A stretch of DNA of 64,000 bases from Lichenicoccus sp964242335 (GCA_964242335.1 CAXTAY010000019.1:1-64000), one strand, 5' to 3'. Shown: positions 17,125 to 25,423, counted from the stretch's first letter. Notes: generated by a model from the letters alone, not told the origin. Made by a program: numbers and translations.

Positions 17125-17574
17125 ATGACCGACGAGCCGCCGCCGCGCATCCCGTACTGGCACCTCTGGACCGACGAGGAAGGGGTCAGCCATCAGACGC
17201 GATGCGAGCTGACCGAGTTCCAGATGAAGGCGATGGGTGCCGGTGCGGCGCCGCAATGGCAGAGCGGCAAGACCCGCGGCGAGATGGACGTCATGGTCAC
17301 GGTGCAGCCGGTCGGCTGGGTCGGCGCGTGGCACGAGAACCCGGCGCCGCAATGGATCATCCCGCTGTCCGGACGCTGGTTCGTGGAATCGATGGACGGC
17401 ACCCGGATCGAGCTCGGCGCCGGCGAGATCTCGTTCGGCGAGGACCAGAACACGCGAGAGAGCGATGGCCGCAAGGGTCACCGCTCCGGCACCGTGGGAG
17501 ACCAGCCGGCGGTGCTGATGGTAGTGCAGTTCGACGACCCGCCGACCGTCAACCGGCCCTGCCGGTTTCGCTGA
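17125..17574 (+). CDS. Cupin-fold protein
   Basis: A 149-residue soluble protein. The central part (GAWHENPAPQWIIPLSGRWFVES, then DGTRIELGAGEISFGEDQNTRE) matches a single cupin barrel with an acidic/His metal-ligand pattern (H…Q/E, then H in KGHRSGT). Cupins bind metals for oxygenase, isomerase or sugar-binding roles; this one cannot be assigned further. The start ATG follows GGAGAG with a 6-nt spacer. It is the first gene of a plus-strand set (cupin, SMP-30, VOC) with a 9-base gap to the next start. Confidence 0.75.
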   Translation: MTDEPPPRIPYWHLWTDEEGVSHQTRCELTEFQMKAMGAGAAPQWQSGKTRGEMDVMVTVQPVGWVGAWHENPAPQWIIPLSGRWFVESMDGTRIELGAGEISFGEDQNTRESDGRKGHRSGTVGDQPAVLMVVQFDDPPTVNRPCRFR

Positions 17575-17583
17575 GCGCCAGCG

Positions 17584-18489
17584 GTGGAAGGCTTCGACGT
17601 CCGCGACGACCGGTTCGCGCACTACGTCCTGGGCAACGCCAGGCTCGAGACGCTGGCGACCGGCTGCCGCTGGATCGAGGGGCCGGTGTGGATGGCGGAC
17701 TGGAACTGCCTGCTGTTCCAGGACCTGCCGAACGACCGCACCATGCGCTGGAGCGAGGCCGACGGCGTCTCGGTCTGGCGCGCGCCGTCCGACTACGCCA
17801 ACGGCCAGACGCGCGACCGGCAGGGCCGGCTGATCAGCTGCTCGCATCGCGGCCGCTGCGTGACGCGCACCGAGTGGGACGGCACGGTCACGAGGCTGGT
17901 CACCCACCACGACGGCAAGCGGCTGAACGCGCCCAACGACGTGGTGGTGCATTCGGACGGCTCGATCTGGTTCACCGATCCGCTTTACGGCCTGCTCAAC
18001 GACTACGAGGGCGGACGCCAGCTCTCCGAGCAGCCGCCGGCGGTATACCGGCTCGACCCGCAGAGCGGCGTGCTCACCATCGTGGCGCACGATTTCGACG
18101 GTCCCAACGGCCTCGCCTTCTCGCCCGACGAGCGGCGGCTCTATATCAGCGAGACCGGCGACCAGTCGAAGCCGGACCCGAAGCAGTACCTGCGGGTGTT
18201 CGACGTCTCGGCAGACGGCCTGTCGCTGAGCGGCGGCGACGTCTTCCACAAGGTGGAGCCCGGCTACAGCGACGGGTTCCGCGTCGACGAGGACGGCAAT
18301 CTGTGGAGCAGCGCCGCCGACGGGGTGCACTGCATCGCGCCGGACGGCAGGCTGCTCGGCAAGATCCTGACGCCGCGCCCGGTGGCCAACCTGACCTTCG
18401 GCGACCGCTACCGCAGCCGCCTGTTTATCGGTGCTTGGGACACGCTATACGCGATTTTCCTTAATCGCCGAGGTGTGCAGTGGCCGTAA
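17584..18489 (+). CDS. SMP-30/gluconolactonase-like lactonase
   Basis: A 301-residue six-bladed propeller enzyme. Family motifs are visible in order: the metal-ligand Glu in RWIEGPVWM; Asn in LNAPNDVVVHSDGSIWFTDP; Asn in DFDGPNGLAFSPDERRLYISET; and Asp in GYSDGFRVDEDGNLWSS. These carry the divalent cation that activates the lactone. The likely reaction is hydrolysis of glucono- or another aldonolactone to the acid, which would feed the gluconate permease and pathway genes in this window. Starts with GTG. Its stop overlaps the next start by 10 bases, which suggests coupling. Confidence 0.88.
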   Translation: MEGFDVRDDRFAHYVLGNARLETLATGCRWIEGPVWMADWNCLLFQDLPNDRTMRWSEADGVSVWRAPSDYANGQTRDRQGRLISCSHRGRCVTRTEWDGTVTRLVTHHDGKRLNAPNDVVVHSDGSIWFTDPLYGLLNDYEGGRQLSEQPPAVYRLDPQSGVLTIVAHDFDGPNGLAFSPDERRLYISETGDQSKPDPKQYLRVFDVSADGLSLSGGDVFHKVEPGYSDGFRVDEDGNLWSSAADGVHCIAPDGRLLGKILTPRPVANLTFGDRYRSRLFIGAWDTLYAIFLNRRGVQWP

Positions 18490-19358
18490 CCACCCTTGAA
18501 CTGGCACGGATCAGCCTGACCAGCGCCAACGCCGACGCGCTGGCCTCCTTCTACGAGAACGGGCTCGGCTTCGTCCGCACCGCGCGCACCCGGGTCGACG
18601 CGGCGCTCTACGGCATGGAGGGCAGCGAGGCGCTGGTCGTCACCCTCGCACTCGGCCAGCAGCTGATCGAGCTGGTGCAGTTCGACCAGCCGGGTGCGCC
18701 CTATCCGGCCACCCATACCAGCTACGATCCGTGGTTCCAGCACATCGCCATCGTGGTCAGCGACATCAACGCCGCCCTGCGGCAGCTGCAGGCGCAGGCG
18801 ACGCCGATCCCGATCAGCCTGAACGGCCCGGTCACTCTGCCGGCGAGCTCCGGCGGCGTCACCGCGATCAAGCTGCGCGATCCGGAGCTGCATCCCTTCG
18901 AGCTGCTGCAGTTCCCGGCCGGCGCGATCCCCGACGCCTGGGACGGCATCGCGCCGGCGGCGGGCAGCTACACGCTCGGCATCGATCATTCCGCGATCGT
19001 GGTGTCCGACATCGCCGCCAGTGCCGCGTTCTACGGGGCACTCGGCCTGTCGGTCACCTCGAACACCACCAACCAGGGCACGCAGCAGGACAGCCTCGAC
19101 GCCGCCAGCGGGACGGTGGTGGAAGTGGTCGGCATGTCGCCCTCGCAGGCGACGCCGCACTTGGAGCTGCTGTGCTACGCCGCACCCGCCGCCGCAGCCG
19201 CGATCACGGTGAGCGCCAACGACGTCGCCGCCACCCGGCTGGTGATGCGCAGCGTCGGCATGACCAACGACGAGGGACCGGTGCGCGACCCCGACGGCCA
19301 CACGCTGCTGCTGGTCGGGATGCGCGGCTGGGAGGACCCGGTCAGCAGCCCGACCTAG
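18480..19358 (+). CDS. VOC (glyoxalase/dioxygenase-fold) protein with two VOC modules
   Basis: A 292-residue protein with a VOC repeat at residues 5-145 (ARISLTSANADALASFYENGLGF … LRDPELHPFELLQFP) and another at about 160-285 (IDHSAIVVSDIAASAAFYGALGL … VRDPDGHTLLLVG). Paired modules of this type form metal-dependent isomerases, lyases or extradiol dioxygenases, or binding proteins. A metal site may be made by His in WFQHIAIVV, His in IDHSAIVV and Glu/His later. Starts with GTG inside the end of the lactonase gene. Substrate unknown; the operon hints at sugar-acid or lactone metabolism. Confidence 0.75.
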   Translation: MAVTTLELARISLTSANADALASFYENGLGFVRTARTRVDAALYGMEGSEALVVTLALGQQLIELVQFDQPGAPYPATHTSYDPWFQHIAIVVSDINAALRQLQAQATPIPISLNGPVTLPASSGGVTAIKLRDPELHPFELLQFPAGAIPDAWDGIAPAAGSYTLGIDHSAIVVSDIAASAAFYGALGLSVTSNTTNQGTQQDSLDAASGTVVEVVGMSPSQATPHLELLCYAAPAAAAAITVSANDVAATRLVMRSVGMTNDEGPVRDPDGHTLLLVGMRGWEDPVSSPT

Positions 19359-19407
19359 CGAGCGACCGGGAAACCAGACGGCGAGCCTCAAGAACTGTGT
19401 CCTGGAG

Positions 19408-19493
19408 GTCGGGACCTGCGGCCCCAGCGGGTCAAGGGGGCTTGGGGCCTGCGGCCCCAGCGGGTCAAGGGCAGAGCCCTTGGCTCCCTTTCT
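19408..19493. repeat. Dispersed hairpin repeat, one and a half tandem units
   Basis: Two direct units (GACCTGCGGCCCCAGCGGGTCAAGG, cut here to its pattern, and a second with GGGGCC-TGC-GGCCCC followed by AAGGGC-AGA-GCCCTT) lie between the convergent VOC and GT-C genes. The second unit is in the opposite orientation to the copies at 32.9 and 42.7 kb. Each unit can form two strong GC hairpins. The position at the 3' ends of two converging genes fits a two-way terminator or a mobile non-coding repeat. Confidence 0.7.
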
Positions 19494-19509
19494 CGGCAGC
19501 CACCCCGCA

Positions 19510-21243
19510 TCACTCACCCGGCAGCCGAGCCCGGAACAGCCCGAGATCGAGCCGCCTGCCGGTCGAGTAGTTGATCCCGTCGAGACGGCCGAGCGTCCTG
19601 ACCGCGATGCCGTCATGGACCAGCCGGATCCGGAACGCCGCCTCGTCGCGGCTGCCGACCAGGGCAAGGCCGCAGCGCCGATCCCGCGCCAGCAGGTCGG
19701 CGGCCGACGCGGCATCGACCAGCCGGGTGCCGCGCCCGACCAGGAACACCAGGCTCGGCTCGCTGAAGGAGGCGGAGGCAAGCACGCTGTCCGGGCACGG
19801 CTTCACCTGCGCCACCATGGCGGCGATGCGCGGGCTGAGCCAGATCGCGCGCAGGTTCGGCAGCACCGCCCAGAACAGGCTCAGGTAGGTGACGAGCGCC
19901 GCCGCCGAAGCGAAGAACAGGGCGCGGCGCGGCTCGCGCAGGGCCACGAGCAGGGCCGCCCCCGGCACCAGCACCAGTGCGAGGCCGGCGGCGAAGCAGG
20001 CGGGCAGCGAGATCACCCGCTGCAGCCGCCACAGCAGGACCGGCCCGGCGAGCGCCAGGGCGAGCCCGAGCAGCAGCCACGCGGTGCCGTAGAGCCAGAG
20101 CAGCATCTTCCCCAGGCGCCGTCGCGGCCACTGCCAGCCGTCCGGCGCACGCAGCGCCGCGGCCGTGAGGACGGCGATCGCCGGGTAGGCCGGCAGCACG
20201 TAGTGCGGCAGCTTGGTCGCGATCAGCTCGAACAGGATCCAGTGCGGCAGGATCCAGCACAGCAGGAACCGCACCTCCGGAGCACGGCGGCGTGCCCAGG
20301 CGAACGGCACCGCCAGTGCTGCGAACAGCGAGCCCGGCCAGAACGCGAGCGCGAACGCCAGCAGGTGGTAGCCCGGCGGCAGCCCGTGCGCCTGCTGGCC
20401 GGAGGCGACCTTGCCGAGGAAGTTGGTGCCGACGGCGTTGGAGAAGAAGCGGCCGTGGCTCACCAGGCCGATCGCGACGCACCAGGGAAGCACGATCGCC
20501 AGCATCAGCGGAACCCCCCAGGCCGGCCGCAGCCGCCGCCACCAGGCGAAGCGGCGCTCGCTCAGTCCCAGGGCCAGCGGCGTGCCGAGGCCGGGGATCA
20601 GCACCACCGGTCCCTTCAGCATCAGCCCGACGCCCAGGGCCGCCCAATACAGGGCCGGCCAATACAGCGTCGGCCAATACAGCGTCGGCCGGGGCCGGGA
20701 CGAGGCGGCCTCGATGGGAGCGTCCTCCCGCGCCCCGCGCCAGACGCGCAGCAGGGCGAGTTCGGCCAGCAGCACCGTCGTCAGCAGGCAGCTATCGATC
20801 GTCGCCATGCGCGCTTCGGCGGTCATCAGCACCGACACCGCGACCAGCAGGGCGGCGAACAGCCCGACCTCGCTGCCGAACAGGGAGGCGCCGATCGCCG
20901 CCGTGAGCAGCACCGAGCCGACGGCGGCGACCAGCGAGGGGATGCGCCAGCCCCAGGCCTGGCGGTGCTGCAGGGTGCCGGTGGCGGCGACCGAGGCCGC
21001 CTCGAGCCAGTAGATGCCGGCCGGCTGCAGGTAGCGCGGCTGGTCCTGGAACCGGACATCGACGTAGTCGCCGGTCTGCAGCATCTGCGCCGCGGACTCC
21101 ATGTAGCGCGGCTCGTCACGGTCCAACGGCGGCAGCAGGGCGCGGCCGGGCAGGAACAGCGCCAGCGCCGCGGCCGCGAGCAGCGCCGCCTGGCGCGTGC
21201 CGAGACGATGTGCCGCGGGGTCGGGCACGGCGGGGTCGGGCAA
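19510..21243 (-). CDS. GT-C glycosyltransferase, ArnT/PMT (GT39/GT83-like)
   Basis: A membrane protein of about 577 residues with some 11-12 hydrophobic segments. The first periplasmic loop holds the acidic motif LDRDEPRYMESAAQMLQTGDYV, the hallmark of ArnT-type enzymes, which use a polyprenyl-phosphate sugar in the periplasm. The glycine/proline rich loop GLMLKGPVVLIPGLG is also typical. It lies next to a polyprenyl-phosphate-sugar synthase (GT2) and probably takes its product to modify lipid A, protein or polysaccharide. The start is unsure: TTG 21243 and GTG 21228 both avoid overlap with the GT2 gene. A 15-base in-frame triplication encodes repeated LYWP units near residue 200. Confidence 0.85.
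   Translation of the reverse strand: MPDPAVPDPAAHRLGTRQAALLAAAALALFLPGRALLPPLDRDEPRYMESAAQMLQTGDYVDVRFQDQPRYLQPAGIYWLEAASVAATGTLQHRQAWGWRIPSLVAAVGSVLLTAAIGASLFGSEVGLFAALLVAVSVLMTAEARMATIDSCLLTTVLLAELALLRVWRGAREDAPIEAASSRPRPTLYWPTLYWPALYWAALGVGLMLKGPVVLIPGLGTPLALGLSERRFAWWRRLRPAWGVPLMLAIVLPWCVAIGLVSHGRFFSNAVGTNFLGKVASGQQAHGLPPGYHLLAFALAFWPGSLFAALAVPFAWARRRAPEVRFLLCWILPHWILFELIATKLPHYVLPAYPAIAVLTAAALRAPDGWQWPRRRLGKMLLWLYGTAWLLLGLALALAGPVLLWRLQRVISLPACFAAGLALVLVPGAALLVALREPRRALFFASAAALVTYLSLFWAVLPNLRAIWLSPRIAAMVAQVKPCPDSVLASASFSEPSLVFLVGRGTRLVDAASAADLLARDRRCGLALVGSRDEAAFRIRLVHDGIAVRTLGRLDGINYSTGRRLDLGLFRARLPGE
20644..20688. repeat. 15-bp in-frame tandem triplication inside the GT-C gene
   Basis: Three consecutive 15-base units (ccaatacagcgtcgg and near copies; the last two identical) encode TLYWP-TLYWP-ALYWA. 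The expansion keeps the frame and lies just before a predicted membrane segment, so it may vary in number between strains. Confidence 0.85.
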
Positions 21244-21248
21244 GCCGG

Positions 21249-21989
21249 TCAGACTTCGGTGACCCGCTCCGGTCGCACCGTGCGCTTCTGCAGCCACATC
21301 ACGCCGACCATGTCGCGCAGGCCCACCAGGGCGCGGTTCCAGTTGGTGTATTTCGAGCTGCCGTGCAGCCGCGCGCGGTGCCGCACCGGCTTGCACAGCA
21401 GCGGATGGCCGTAGCTGCCGAGCAGCGCCGGCAGGAAGCGGTGCAGCCCCTCGAACTGCGGCAGGCGCAGGAAGGCGTCGCGCGCGAACAGCTTCATCGG
21501 TGCGCCGGTATCAGGGCAGCCATCGCGCAGCAGCCGCTCGCGCAGCCCGTTGGCGAAGCGCGTCGCGAAGCGGCGCGACAGCGTGTCGTGACGCTTCAGC
21601 CGCACCCCCACCACCAGCGGAGACGGCCCGTTGGCACCCTCGGCGAGCGCGAGCATGGCGGGGATCTCGGAGGGGTCGTCCTGACCGTCGCCGTCGATGG
21701 TGGCGATCCATCGCGAGCGTGCCGCGTCGATGCCGGTGTGCAGCGCCGCCGACTTGCCGCAGCGCCCGGCGTGGCTCAGCACGCGCAACTCCGGCAGCAC
21801 GTCGCGGCAGGCCAGCAGCTCGGACAAGGTGGCGTCGGTGCTGCCGTCATCGACGAAGATCACCTCGAACGGCCGGAGCGCTGCGAGCGCGCGGGCGATC
21901 TCGCCGACCACCGGACGGATATTCTCCGCCTCGTTGAGCACCGCCGCGACCACCGACAGGCGCGGCGCGGACGCGCTCACGGCGTCCAT
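21249..21989 (-). CDS. Polyprenyl-phosphate glycosyltransferase, GT2 (DPM1-like)
   Basis: A 246-residue GT2 enzyme with VVAAVLNEAENI at the N-terminus, the nucleotide-binding FVDDGSTDATL, and the metal motif TIDGDGQDDP. GCPDTGAPMKLFARD and HRFLPALL match the dolichyl/undecaprenyl-phosphate sugar synthase group. There are no C-terminal membrane helices, so it works as a peripheral protein. It would charge undecaprenyl phosphate with a sugar from a nucleotide donor for the GT-C enzyme encoded 5 nt downstream. It follows atpF on the same strand by 55 bases, filled by a short tandem repeat that carries its start codon. Confidence 0.85.
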   Translation of the reverse strand: MDAVSASAPRLSVVAAVLNEAENIRPVVGEIARALAALRPFEVIFVDDGSTDATLSELLACRDVLPELRVLSHAGRCGKSAALHTGIDAARSRWIATIDGDGQDDPSEIPAMLALAEGANGPSPLVVGVRLKRHDTLSRRFATRFANGLRERLLRDGCPDTGAPMKLFARDAFLRLPQFEGLHRFLPALLGSYGHPLLCKPVRHRARLHGSSKYTNWNRALVGLRDMVGVMWLQKRTVRPERVTEV

Positions 21990-22041
21990 GTCAGGCGGGC
22001 CATGTCAGCCGGGCCATGTCAGGCGGGCCACGTCGAGGCGG
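21986..22041. repeat. 14-bp tandem repeat carrying the GT2 start codon
   Basis: Three near-identical 14-base units (ccatgtcaggcggg) plus a degenerate fourth lie between atpF and the GT2 gene. On the minus strand each unit presents an ATG in a different frame (22017, 22003, 21989); only 21989 opens the GT2 gene. The upstream two give tiny frames that stop within nine codons. Confidence 0.85.
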
Positions 22042-22044
22042 GGC

Positions 22045-22557
22045 TCACGCCGCGGTGCGGGTCGCGAACGCCGCCGGCAGTGCGGCGATGGCGCGGTCGA
22101 TCAGGGCCGCATCGTGGCCGGCGGTGAGCATCGCCGCCACCACCTCCTGCGCCGCCTGGCTGGCGATCTCGGCGGCACGGCGGCGCACCTCGCCGACCGC
22201 GGCGCGCTCGGCGGCCTGGATCCGCTCCTGCGCCAGGCGCTCGCGACGACCTGCCGCGGCTTCCGCCTCCCGCCGTCCCGCCTCGGCGATGCGGGCGGCC
22301 TCCCGGCGCGAGCGCTCGACCATCTCGCGCGCCTCGATCAGGGCTGCCTCGCGCTCGCGCTTCGCTTCGGCCAGCATCTGCCCGGCCTCGCGCTTGAGCC
22401 GCGCCGCCTCGTCCAGCTCCTGCCGGACCTGCACCGCGCGCGCGTCCAGCATCGCCAGCAGCGGCCGGAACAGCCGGCGGCCGAGCAGCGCGAAGAACAG
22501 CACGAAGGCGACGCTGTACCAGAACAGCGGCTCGTGCAGCAGGGAATGGCCGTTCAT
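22045..22557 (-). CDS. atpF: ATP synthase F0 subunit b
   Basis: A 170-residue subunit with one N-terminal membrane helix (PLFWYSVAFVLFFALLGRRL) followed by a long charged coiled coil (LDEAARLKREAGQMLAEAKREREAA…), which forms the peripheral stalk that ties F1 to the membrane. It is the last gene of the F0 operon and follows the b' gene by 22 bases. The a, c, b' and b order is that of alphaproteobacteria, where F0 and F1 genes sit in separate operons; no F1 gene is present here. Confidence 0.93.
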   Translation of the reverse strand: MNGHSLLHEPLFWYSVAFVLFFALLGRRLFRPLLAMLDARAVQVRQELDEAARLKREAGQMLAEAKREREAALIEAREMVERSRREAARIAEAGRREAEAAAGRRERLAQERIQAAERAAVGEVRRRAAEIASQAAQEVVAAMLTAGHDAALIDRAIAALPAAFATRTAA

Positions 22558-22579
22558 CGAGACTGCTCCACCACCGTGA

Positions 22580-23173
22580 TCAGGCCGCCTGGGCGGACGC
22601 CAGCGCCCCGTCCACGTGGCTCTCGACCAGACCGCGATCGACCGCCTGGCCGGTCACGCGCTGCACCAGCAGCTGTGCGGTGTCGCTCGCGACCTCGCGC
22701 AGCGACGCCATCGCGCGCTGTCGTTCGGCGCCGATCTGCGCCTCGGCGCGGGCGAGCTCGGCATCCAGGCGGGCATTGCTCTCGCGGCTCCGCGCCGCCG
22801 CCTCCTCACGAGCCTGGGCCACGACGCGGTCCAGGTTCGCCTGCGCGTCGGCGGCCGCCTGACGGCGGGCGCGACGCAGCTCGTCGGTGGCGTGGTCGGC
22901 CTCGTCCTTGCTCCGGCGCGCCGTCTCGAGATCCCCGTCGATGCGCTCCCGTCGCTGCTCGAGCACCGACGCCACCCGAGGCAGCGCCGACCGGCTGAGC
23001 AGCAGGTAGAGCAGCACGAAGATCACCGCACCCCAGATCACCTGCCACTTGGTCAGCGGGTTGGCGAAGTCGAGCTGCGGCATGCCGCTGCCCCTCGCCC
23101 CGGGAGCCGCCGCCGCCAGCAACGGCGCCGCCAGCAGCACCGTCCTGATCCGCTCGGCCCGCGCCCGGGACAT
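22580..23173 (-). CDS. atpG: ATP synthase F0 subunit b'
   Basis: A 197-residue second stalk subunit. After a signal-like hydrophobic N-terminus (VLLAAPLLAAAAPGARGSG) comes the diagnostic MPQLDFANPLTKWQVIWGAVIFVLLYLLLSR membrane part, cut short here, then a coiled coil of Arg/Ala/Glu. The b/b' pair forms a heterodimeric stalk in photosynthetic and alphaproteobacterial synthases. An alternative start is the internal Met at 23083, directly before PQLDF. Named atpG or atpX/atpF' depending on the annotation scheme. Confidence 0.92.
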   Translation of the reverse strand: MSRARAERIRTVLLAAPLLAAAAPGARGSGMPQLDFANPLTKWQVIWGAVIFVLLYLLLSRSALPRVASVLEQRRERIDGDLETARRSKDEADHATDELRRARRQAAADAQANLDRVVAQAREEAAARSRESNARLDAELARAEAQIGAERQRAMASLREVASDTAQLLVQRVTGQAVDRGLVESHVDGALASAQAA

Positions 23174-23190
23174 CGCCGTGCGCTCCCGGA

Positions 23191-23415
23191 TCAGCTGAAC
23201 AGGACGAGGAAGGCGATCAGCAGCGCGTACAGGGCGACCGCCTCGGTCAGCGCGAAGCCCAGGATGCCGATACCGAACACGTGCGGCCGGGCAGCCGGAT
23301 TGCGCGCGATCGAGGTGACCAGGGCGGCGAAGATGTTGCCGATGCCGACGCCGACACCCGCGAGCGCGATGACGGCCAGACCGGCGCCGATGTCCTTGGC
23401 GGCTGCGAGATCCAT
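23191..23415 (-). CDS. atpE: ATP synthase F0 subunit c (proton-translocating ring)
   Basis: A 74-residue hairpin of two membrane helices. Helix 1 holds the tight-packing glycine run AGVGVGIGNIFAAL, the loop has the conserved ARNP, and helix 2 contains the proton-carrying carboxylate as Glu in GFALTEAVALYALLIAFLVL. There is no extra carboxylate or Q/S pattern of a sodium-binding ring, so a proton ring is expected. It lies between the a and b' genes. The ATG is preceded by a purine-rich AGGAT-type site. Confidence 0.95.
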   Translation of the reverse strand: MDLAAAKDIGAGLAVIALAGVGVGIGNIFAALVTSIARNPAARPHVFGIGILGFALTEAVALYALLIAFLVLFS

Positions 23416-23470
23416 GGAGAAATCCTTCAGGAGTAGGGTTTGGTCGGAACGGTCGGCAGGCGCCGCGGCT

Positions 23471-24262
23471 TCAGTGCGCCACTGCCTCGCGCAGGTAGAT
23501 GCAGGTCAGGATGGCGAACACGTAGGCCTGCAGGGCGCCCACCAGCAGTTCGAGCGCCATCAGCGCCATGTTCACGATCAGCGGGGCGATGCCGAGCACC
23601 GGCCCGATCAGGTGCAGTCCGCCGAGCAGGATGGTGAAGCCCGCGAACATCTCGAACATGACGTGACCGGCGACCATGTTGGCGAACAGTCGGATCGACA
23701 GGCTGACCGGCCGCGACAGGAAGGTCAGGATCTCGATCGGGACCAGCAGCGGCGCCATCGCGATCGGCGCGCCCTCCGGCAGGAAGTGGGTGAAGAACTT
23801 CAGCCGCTGGCTGACCAGCGCCACGATCAGCGCCACCACGAACACCATGATCGCCAGCGCCGCGGTGACCGCGATGTGGCTGGTATAGGTGAAGGAGCCC
23901 GGGATCAGGCCGATATAGTTGCCGAACAGGATGAAGAAGAACAGCGTGAAGATGAACGGGAAGAAGCGCTTGCCCTCGTGGCCGATCTGGTCCGACGCCA
24001 TCCGGTAGATGAACTCGTAGGCCAGCTCCGCGGCCGCCTGGAAGCGTCCGGGTACGATCGCGCGGCGGCGCATGCCGAGATACAGGAACAGCAGGATCAG
24101 TACGGAGCTGACCAGCATGTAGAGGACGGACTGGCTGATGTAGAGATCGGTGCCCAGCGCGCCCAGCACCGGATGCAGCCTGAACTGCCCGAGTGCGTCG
24201 ATCGTGTTCTGTCCGCCCGCCAAACTCTTTTCCTCCACGGGTCCCCGGCTCGGGGGACCCAT
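23471..24262 (-). CDS. atpB: ATP synthase F0 subunit a
   Basis: A 263-residue, five- to six-helix stator subunit. The essential Arg is in PVSLSIRLFANMVAGHV; other signatures are FGNYIGLIPGSFTYTSHIAVTAAL and the C-terminal ALELLVGALQAYVFAILTCIYL. It makes the two half-channels for protons facing the c ring. It begins 4 nt after the atpI stop and is followed by atpE after 55 bases, so the genes share a transcript. The N-terminal extension before AGGQNTIDAL is unusually polar, and translation may start later. Confidence 0.95.
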   Translation of the reverse strand: MGPPSRGPVEEKSLAGGQNTIDALGQFRLHPVLGALGTDLYISQSVLYMLVSSVLILLFLYLGMRRRAIVPGRFQAAAELAYEFIYRMASDQIGHEGKRFFPFIFTLFFFILFGNYIGLIPGSFTYTSHIAVTAALAIMVFVVALIVALVSQRLKFFTHFLPEGAPIAMAPLLVPIEILTFLSRPVSLSIRLFANMVAGHVMFEMFAGFTILLGGLHLIGPVLGIAPLIVNMALMALELLVGALQAYVFAILTCIYLREAVAH

Positions 24263-24266
24263 AGCC

Positions 24267-24470
24267 TCATCGATCCGGGCGCTTCATCCGGCCCATGTCC
24301 GGCATCGCCAGGCGCCACACGTTGACGATTCCCGCGATGCCGCCGAGGAACGCGAACAGGATCAGGAGCAGCGGCCGGGTCTTCAACCAGGCATCCAGCC
24401 CCCAACCGATCGCCAGACCCACGACCACCGCCGCGATCAGCTCGACGCCGACCCGCATCACCAGTCCCAA
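24267..24470 (-). CDS. atpI: AtpI-like F0 assembly protein (possible upstream frameshift)
   Basis: The readable part is 67 residues from a TTG: two membrane helices (VGVELIAAVVVGLAIGWGLDAWL and PLLLILFAFLGGIAGIVNVWRL), as in AtpI, which helps c-ring assembly or magnesium uptake. In the same frame, upstream of the TTG, homologous-looking sequence continues (SFDQRLSEARNRHLDAEP) but no ATG, GTG or TTG occurs before an in-frame stop. An ATG at 24580 opens another frame (MDRPELADP) that would join this sequence after a single-base gain near 24555. So the gene may carry a frameshift, real or from sequencing. Confidence 0.75.
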   Translation of the reverse strand: MGLVMRVGVELIAAVVVGLAIGWGLDAWLKTRPLLLILFAFLGGIAGIVNVWRLAMPDMGRMKRPDR

Positions 24471-24852
24471 GGAGCTCTGATCGATCGCGCTGCCGCCCGA
24501 AGCCGGCTCGGCATCGAGATGCCGGTTCCTGGCCTCGCTCAGCCGCTGGTCGAAGGATCCGCCAGCTCGGGGCGATCCATCCGGGTCCGTCTTCGTTCTC
24601 CCAGCCTGCTGACTTGAACGTCATTTCCCCGCCGGTGGCGAGCGCCAGGGCTAGCTACCGGCGGTGCAATGACCTGTCAAGCAAGTGCCGGTCCGCCTCG
24701 CACAGGATTTAGCGCCGATAAGACAATGAAATCGTTCGCGCTGCGCCGAGGCCCGATACGGACGGCGACGGCGTCCGACCGGCTGCGGCAGCCCGGGCTT
24801 GCGCGGCTCCGGCTCGCGGTATTAGCAGGTCGGCCATCACCTCCCCCGGGGA

Positions 24853-25410
24853 ATGCCGATGCCGATGCCTCGCGAGCCGATCCCGGTGCGGCTCGCGGCG
24901 ACCGCCGACCTGCCGTCGCTCGCGACGCTGATCGACCGCGCCATCGCGGTGCTGCAGCAGGGCTTCCTCGACGCCGGCCAGATCGAAGCCAGCCGCACGA
25001 TCATGGGGCTGGACACCCAGCTGGTCGAGGACGGCACCTACCTGGTGGCGGAACCTGGCGGCATCATCGCCGGCTGCGGCGGCTGGAGCCGACGCGCCAC
25101 GCTGTTCGGCGGCGATCACGCCGTCGGTCGCGACGCGCGCTGGCTTGATCCGCGTGTCGATGCCGCGCGCATCCGCGCGATGTACACCGATCCATCGCAC
25201 GCCCGGCGCGGCATCGGCCGATCGATCCTGCGCGCCTGCGAGGCCGAGGCGATCCGGTCCGGCTTCCGCCGCGCCGAGCTGGCCGCGACCCTCGCCGGCG
25301 AGCCGCTCTACCGCGCCTGCGGCTACGCGGTGCTGGAGCGCTTCACGGCACCTGCGGGCGACCGCGACGGGGTCCCGCTGCTGCGCATGGGCAGGACCCT
25401 CGCCCCCTAG
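24853..25410 (+). CDS. GNAT family N-acetyltransferase
   Basis: A 185-residue acyl-CoA-dependent transferase. The acetyl-CoA pyrophosphate loop is HARRGIGRSIL (Q/R-x-x-G-x-G/A form), after the strand IRAMYTDPS; motif B is YRACGYAVLERF. The substrate amine is not evident. The N-terminus repeats ATGCCG, giving three possible Met starts (24853, 24859, 24865); the GGGGA just before 24853 sits best for 24859. It is convergent with the 6-phosphogluconate dehydrogenase gene (13-base gap). Confidence 0.85.
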   Translation: MPMPMPREPIPVRLAATADLPSLATLIDRAIAVLQQGFLDAGQIEASRTIMGLDTQLVEDGTYLVAEPGGIIAGCGGWSRRATLFGGDHAVGRDARWLDPRVDAARIRAMYTDPSHARRGIGRSILRACEAEAIRSGFRRAELAATLAGEPLYRACGYAVLERFTAPAGDRDGVPLLRMGRTLAP

Positions 25411-25423
25411 CGCAGCGCCTGCA

